This document shows positions 59,306-64,000 of a stretch of DNA of 64,000 bases, in pieces. Location: positions 18,551,631 to 18,615,630 of the forward strand of contig NC_133294.1 in NCBI RefSeq assembly GCF_005239225.2, read 5' to 3'. Source of the DNA: Populus alba (Eukaryota; Streptophyta; Magnoliopsida; Malpighiales; Salicaceae). Below the pieces are notes generated by a model that searched no databases, was not told where the DNA came from, and saw only the letters and a list, made by a program, of their open reading frames with translations. The translations under genes and the position numbers were made by a program. How positions within the stretch are numbered: the first letter of the stretch is position 1; the number at the start of each line of letters is the position of its first letter.

Positions 59306-61514
59306 TGTCTATAGCTTCTTTATCCATTCTTGTAGCTCCCTATCAAGACTCCATAGAAAACTGCAGCATGAGTCTCAAGGCATTAGTAATTCTTTGCTTT
59401 TTGTAAACATGAACACCAATGAGTCTCTTTTCCTTTGTTTCCCTTTATATTGGCAGAATGATATCTATATATATCATTATAATGTGTGGACAGAATATTA
59501 TTGTGACATGGTGTAAATGGAAGGGTATGCTTATATTATTGTGAATTTCTGCATTGAGCTAGGTTGTTTGTGAATTTCTGAATTGGGTGTAACAGCCTTT
59601 GATTTCTCGTTTCTTCTTGAGCGATTGGTTTCACTTTCCAACTTCCATTTAAAAGTGCGAGCTTCCTTTCTGCTAAGAGGGTTGATGTGGTTAAGTATAG
59701 ATTTAAAATTTGGAGTTGGTATTTAAAAAAACTATTGAATTTATTCAAATACAGCAATCCAGTATAAAGATCAATTTAAAGGAAGGATAGCGATTTTAAA
59801 ATTGGTGAAGGATTGTTCAACGAAAGATTTAATCTTAATTAATATGCAAACTCATTTGAATATATATTTACTATCGAATCAGAAAAATAATAATTTGTAC
59901 TAGTTATTTAATTAGGGTTATCGTGAGACTTTATATTAAAATTTAAAACGAGATGGGAGACATGGAAAAGAAGGTAAAACTAGATATTTGATTCATGTAT
60001 GTTTCACCGCATATTGAATACTATTTTTTTTCATATATATATATATAGAAAATACGAAAAAAATAAGTTGAATGATTAAACTAAAATTTAAAAATAATAA
60101 ATTTAAAAAAGGATAAAAAAAACTCGAGATAATCGGGATAAATTTTCCAAACCCACGAATCGAGTCATGGATCCTGTTGAAACTTAACAATTTTTTATTT
60201 TTAAAATTATTTTTCATTTAATTATATGTGAACTAGATGCATGAGACATTTTTTATATTGAAGACCTTTTTCTTTCTAAAAAAAATAGGGTGCTGCGTGG
60301 GACTGAAATAAAAAAAGCCCTAATTTTTTTAAAAAAAATATTGATAACAAAAGGAGATTTTTTTAAGTCAAATAAAAAAAGACCTTAAAATAACAAAAAA
60401 AAACAATGAAACGATTTTTTCTTAATTTTTAAGGGGTTTAAATACATCAAACTAATTTCATAATACAATAGCAACATGCCATGCACTAAATTAAATAATA
60501 TTTTTAAAAAAAACATCATAAAAATTGTTGTTTTTCTTTTTAAAAAAAAAACCAACAAATAAATTCATTTAAAAACAAAAATTGAACGATGAAATTAGAA
60601 GGGAAAAAACTAAAAAAACGAAAACAAATTAATGAACCGAAAAAAGGCCCAAGACGCAGACTTAGCCTAGGTGGCCCAACGCGCTCGGGTTTAAAAACAC
60701 ATAGGAGCCTAGGCTATGGGCTAACTTGATTATTTTTTAAGGGGTAAATAACCTATCATCCACTTCTATTTTTTTAAAATAAAAATAAAATCAAGTGATA
60801 TTTTTCTTATCTTAGAAATTTATTTTTAACTCAAAACACTTAGAAAACATATTGGACGCCTTGATGAACCTATCCATGACCTCAAAAACCCATCAAAATG
60901 TAAAATCAACTCCAAACCATAAATATTTTGGAACTCAACTTTATTTTTTAGGTAATTTGAAGGTGAAAGAACACCCAAGTAAAACTTTCCTCACCAAATG
61001 AAACCCATCGACACTAAAATTAATTATTTTGGTTGTCGATGTTAGAGTCAACGTACGATAATTTTTTTTTCTTTATTGTCAAAATTCAATGAGTTTCTCT
61101 TTGTTTTCTCAAACAATTGAAAGATAAGAAAAACAAAGTTTTGAACCAAAATTAGTTTGTTTTAATCTAAAAATTAGAAGGACCCAATTGTTATAATTCA
61201 TAAAACATAAGGATTAAATTGAGTATTTTGCCAAAAGGTTCGAAAGCACTACCCATCTCTTCCGTGTCCTTTGTCTTTTAATTTTATAACAATTTTAGTT
61301 AAATTAGCTTTCAATTAGGTTTTTTGTTTTTAAAAGCAAAAGCACAATGAATCCATAGTCCCATAAACACGTGTCTGTCTTTTAGAAGTAGTGGGAGCTG
61401 ATGTCTTTGTTGAAGTTGCTAGACAAGACAGTTTATTCCCGTGCATGTGGCGACTGACGATATAGGATGCTTTAATCGGAATGCCTTTAACTCTCACACT
61501 TTCCATGTAGCACG

Positions 61515-61545
<31 letters not shown>

Positions 61546-61848
61546 CAGTCAATCCACCATTGTCAATTTTACATAAAACCATGCATTGCATAGTTATATC
61601 TTCCAAAAAATAAAAAATAAAAGTCAAGCAGAAATCTATAGAGTTAATTTGACGATTCATCATTACGGACAATGTCATCATTAGCCTTTTGGTTATGTTT
61701 CATAAGTATTTTTGTTTTTGATATTCATAAATATATTCTAAAACAAAAAAATAATATAAGTCTAGCTAGATATATAATTTAGAGTCTATTTAAAGTGTAG
61801 TTATAATTATTTTTTAAAATGTTTTTCATTATAAAATGTATCAAAATG

Positions 61849-61880
<32 letters not shown>

Positions 61881-61994
61881 TAAAAAATTATTTTTGAGAT
61901 AAGCACATCAAAACAATTCAAAATATATATAAAAAATTAATTTTTAACAAATTAAAAATTAAATTTTAAACGCTCTCTTAGACAACAAGGATTG
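59306..61994. other. Dof 3' region and AT-rich intergenic DNA
   Basis: About 200-300 bases of probable 3' UTR are followed by AT-rich DNA with long A and T runs (60240-60560). 60640-60720 is a small GC-richer patch. 61785-61980 is a MITE-like copy containing a (TA)n run at 61850-61875. No gene recognised. Confidence 0.45.
61515..61542. repeat. (CT)n microsatellite
   Basis: About 28 bases of alternating CT in otherwise AT-rich DNA. Confidence 0.9.
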
Positions 61995-62170
61995 TTTTTA
62001 TTAATATGGGTGTATGGGTCAGCCTGCGCGCACCTCGACTAATCCCATTGACCCTAAAATTAGCGACCATATAAGACTCTAGTGGCTCTAAGGTTTGTGG
62101 AACTTGAACTGGTAATTTCTATGAAACAAATTTAGGATCGGACTAGAATATAACTAGTTACACTACACTT
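61995..62170 (-). mobile_element. tRNA-derived SINE, second copy of the same family
   Basis: On + the end reads 'tttttattaatatgggtgta' (the A-rich tail on minus), then 'gcgcgcacctcgactaatcc', 'ttagcgaccatataagactc' and 'tagtggctctaaggtttgtg', and a degenerate B-box 'gaacttgaactggt'. Reverse-complemented, these correspond in order to segments of the SINE at 56868-57060. Head end less certain. Confidence 0.7.
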
Positions 62171-62249
62171 TTTAGGGCCTAACAACAAAGATTTTATATG
62201 GATGTCATGTTTGTTTTGATTGCATTATGACAAAAAAATTTTTTTTTAT

Positions 62250-62985
62250 ATAATAACCGAGGTTATTTTATTAATTGTTAGGAATTAAAGATACATGATC
62301 TTAAGTCCCTAACAAAGAATATTGGACATATAATAAGAAAATTATTTGAAAGTGTGGTAGATGTTTTTTTTAAAGTATTTTTTATTTATAAATACATTAA
62401 AATAATATTTTTTTTAAAACATTAATATATCAAAACAACATAAAAAACATTAAAAATATTAATTTGATGCTGAAAAAAATTTAAATTTTTCCAAATCATG
62501 ATTGAATCACAATTCCAAATATTTTTATAATCTAGCAAACCACATCTAAAAAGATAGAATGGGATGATTCCATAATAATCGAGGTTAATTCTTAGGAATT
62601 AAAGACATATGGACCTAAGTACAAATGGACATATAAGAGAATATTTGAAAATAGGGTAGAAGTTTGATTCATACATATAGAAAAAAAAAGGTTTTTTATT
62701 GATTCAAATGCGAAATACTATTTTTTTTAGAAGGACTATAATGAGGAGGGGATAGACTACCCTCACGATCTACTAAAGGGCAAGTAGCTTGATTGGTTCG
62801 AATCCAATTTATGAAATGGTAGTGATAATTTATTTTTAAAAATATATTAAAATAATATATTTTTTTTTTAAAATTAAGATATCAAAATAATAAATTTTAA
62901 TACACAATTGGACCATAATTTCAAAAAGTTTCATACTCTAGCAAACCATATCTACAAAGATAGAAGGGGATGATTTTAAAATTTA
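62250..62985. repeat. Diverged tandem duplication with nested insertion
   Basis: 'ttaggaattaaaga' at 62278 recurs at 62592, 'ctagcaaaccacatctaaaa' at 62533 recurs as 'ctagcaaaccatatctacaa' at 62938, and 'agatagaatgggatgatt' recurs as 'agatagaaggggatgatt'. The second unit holds an extra ~90 bases (62735-62825) with a B-box-like 'ggttcgaatcc', possibly a third SINE or tRNA-like fragment. Confidence 0.75.
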
Positions 62986-64000
62986 AATCCCCAGCAACCT
63001 AACCATAAAAAAATATCTATTGTCCCATGAAATAAAATTTGAAATCAAAAAATTCCTTTGACCCTATCCATGTAACTAATCAGAACCAACCCTAATGATA
63101 AAAATACTTTCTTACCCTTGCCCATTCCTAAACCAGAAAAAAAAAACCTCTAGATAATCGACACCCTTTCACAACCAGACATCGCTAGCATGCTCAAACT
63201 TCAAACAGACCAAGCTCAACCTATAAAATCCATAAAAATGAGTTCCCACATTCTTCTAGTTCTTAGGCTTTGTTGGCTAGAAAGAAGTTTATTTTTGAAA
63301 AGTGATTTATATGGAAACTAGTTTTTTGGAAAAGTGAATTATTTTTTAATGTTTTTGTAGTATATTGAAAAATAAGTTGGAAAACACTTTTTAGTGTTTA
63401 ATTATATAATGAAAAATGAAACTACGAAATAACTTATAAATATTTTAATTTGTTTTCAAGTTTATAAAAAAATATGGACCAAATTTGAATAATAAAAAAT
63501 TTGAAGGAGGATCAAATTGAAAAAATAATCAATTTTATACATTATTTCAAATAAAACAAATAGCAATCAAAAGAATAAAAACTAAATCTAACAAATAAAA
63601 AAGTTCAAAGAGGTTGAAAATAAAAAGAAATTATAATTTTATATAAATTATTTCAAATCAAATAAATAAAAATTTTAAAAAAATAAGAATCAAATATGAT
63701 ATATAAAAATTTTTAATTAAGAAAAGAATAAGAGAAAAAAATAACAACAAAAGAATGAGAACCAAATTGATATAAAAATTAAATTAAATCAATATGAAAT
63801 TGAAAAAAAAAAGTAAAAGAAAGGATTAAAAAACATATAGTTATCAAAAGATTGAAGACTAAATTTGATAAAATAAAAAAATAAAAAGATATTTTTAAAT
63901 TTTTCAAAACCTCTAAAATATATATTTTTTTTAAAATAAAAAAAAATACTTTTCTAGAAATCAAACCAAACATTTTTTTAAGTAGAAAATATTTTTTATT
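62986..64000. other. AT-rich terminal region with dispersed repeat
   Basis: 63260-63460 has MITE-like words. 63470-63860 is a copy of the AT-rich 'accaaatttgatataaaa' family also at 48600-49000 and, in reverse, at 17040-17340. No gene seen to the window edge. Confidence 0.5.

Noticed and set aside
1..64000. CRISPR array, operon or bacterial features
   Set aside because: Introns, plant protein families and plant retroelements show a eukaryotic nuclear genome. The regular arrays at 39.6-40.5 kb are adjacent tandem units without unique spacers.

Overview
The window is nuclear DNA of a woody dicot, most likely Populus or a close Salicaceae relative. The genes have GT-AG introns, the intergenic DNA is very AT-rich, and several repeat types look like those common in poplar. 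The genus is inference from recalled repeat types and protein flavour; no search was run.

Five genes can be read with confidence: an intronless VQ-motif gene like VQ4 (1598-2431, +), an SMG7L/EST1-type gene (coding exons 11808-15883, +), a LEAFY COTYLEDON2-type B3 factor (23699-26381, -, six coding exons), a two-exon LEA_4 protein with a probable organelle presequence (49921-50775, +) and a Dof zinc-finger gene (58331-59305, +). Arabidopsis keeps the counterparts of four of them close together (SMG7L At1g28260, VQ4 At1g28280, LEC2 At1g28300, DOF1.4 At1g28310), so the window appears to be a microsyntenic block stretched by repeats. They do not form one pathway. LEC2, VQ4 and Dof are regulators, SMG7L belongs to an RNA-surveillance family, and the LEA protein is a desiccation protectant.

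Between SMG7L and LEC2 lies an intron-containing pseudogene of plastid ribosomal protein S5 (19454-21894, -), with two frameshifts and four in-frame stop codons in exon 1 but an open exon 2.

Repeats by region: 5.4-7.4 kb holds a decayed Ty3/gypsy pol (RT-RNase H-integrase, -). 16.3-19.4 kb is AT-rich repeat with no recognised gene. 27-32 kb has lower repeat content, two weak minus-strand promoter/exon signals and no recognised protein. 32.9-33.9 kb is a MITE-like block. 34-37 kb looks like a decayed LTR. 37619-47779 is a nearly intact LTR retrotransposon on the minus strand, with ~1.9 kb near-identical LTRs, a 5-bp ATCAC target duplication, a tRNA-Arg-type primer site, a polypurine tract and a largely non-coding interior with serial tandem arrays. 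It fits a non-autonomous Tat/Ogre-type element. 51-56 kb and 59.5-64 kb are AT-rich with MITE fragments, SINEs and diverged tandem duplications.

The least ordinary structures are the serial tandem arrays and second primer-site-like motif in the 10-kb retrotransposon, the hairpin homogenisation between its LTRs, and a SINE whose empty site is preserved in the neighbouring duplicate copy.
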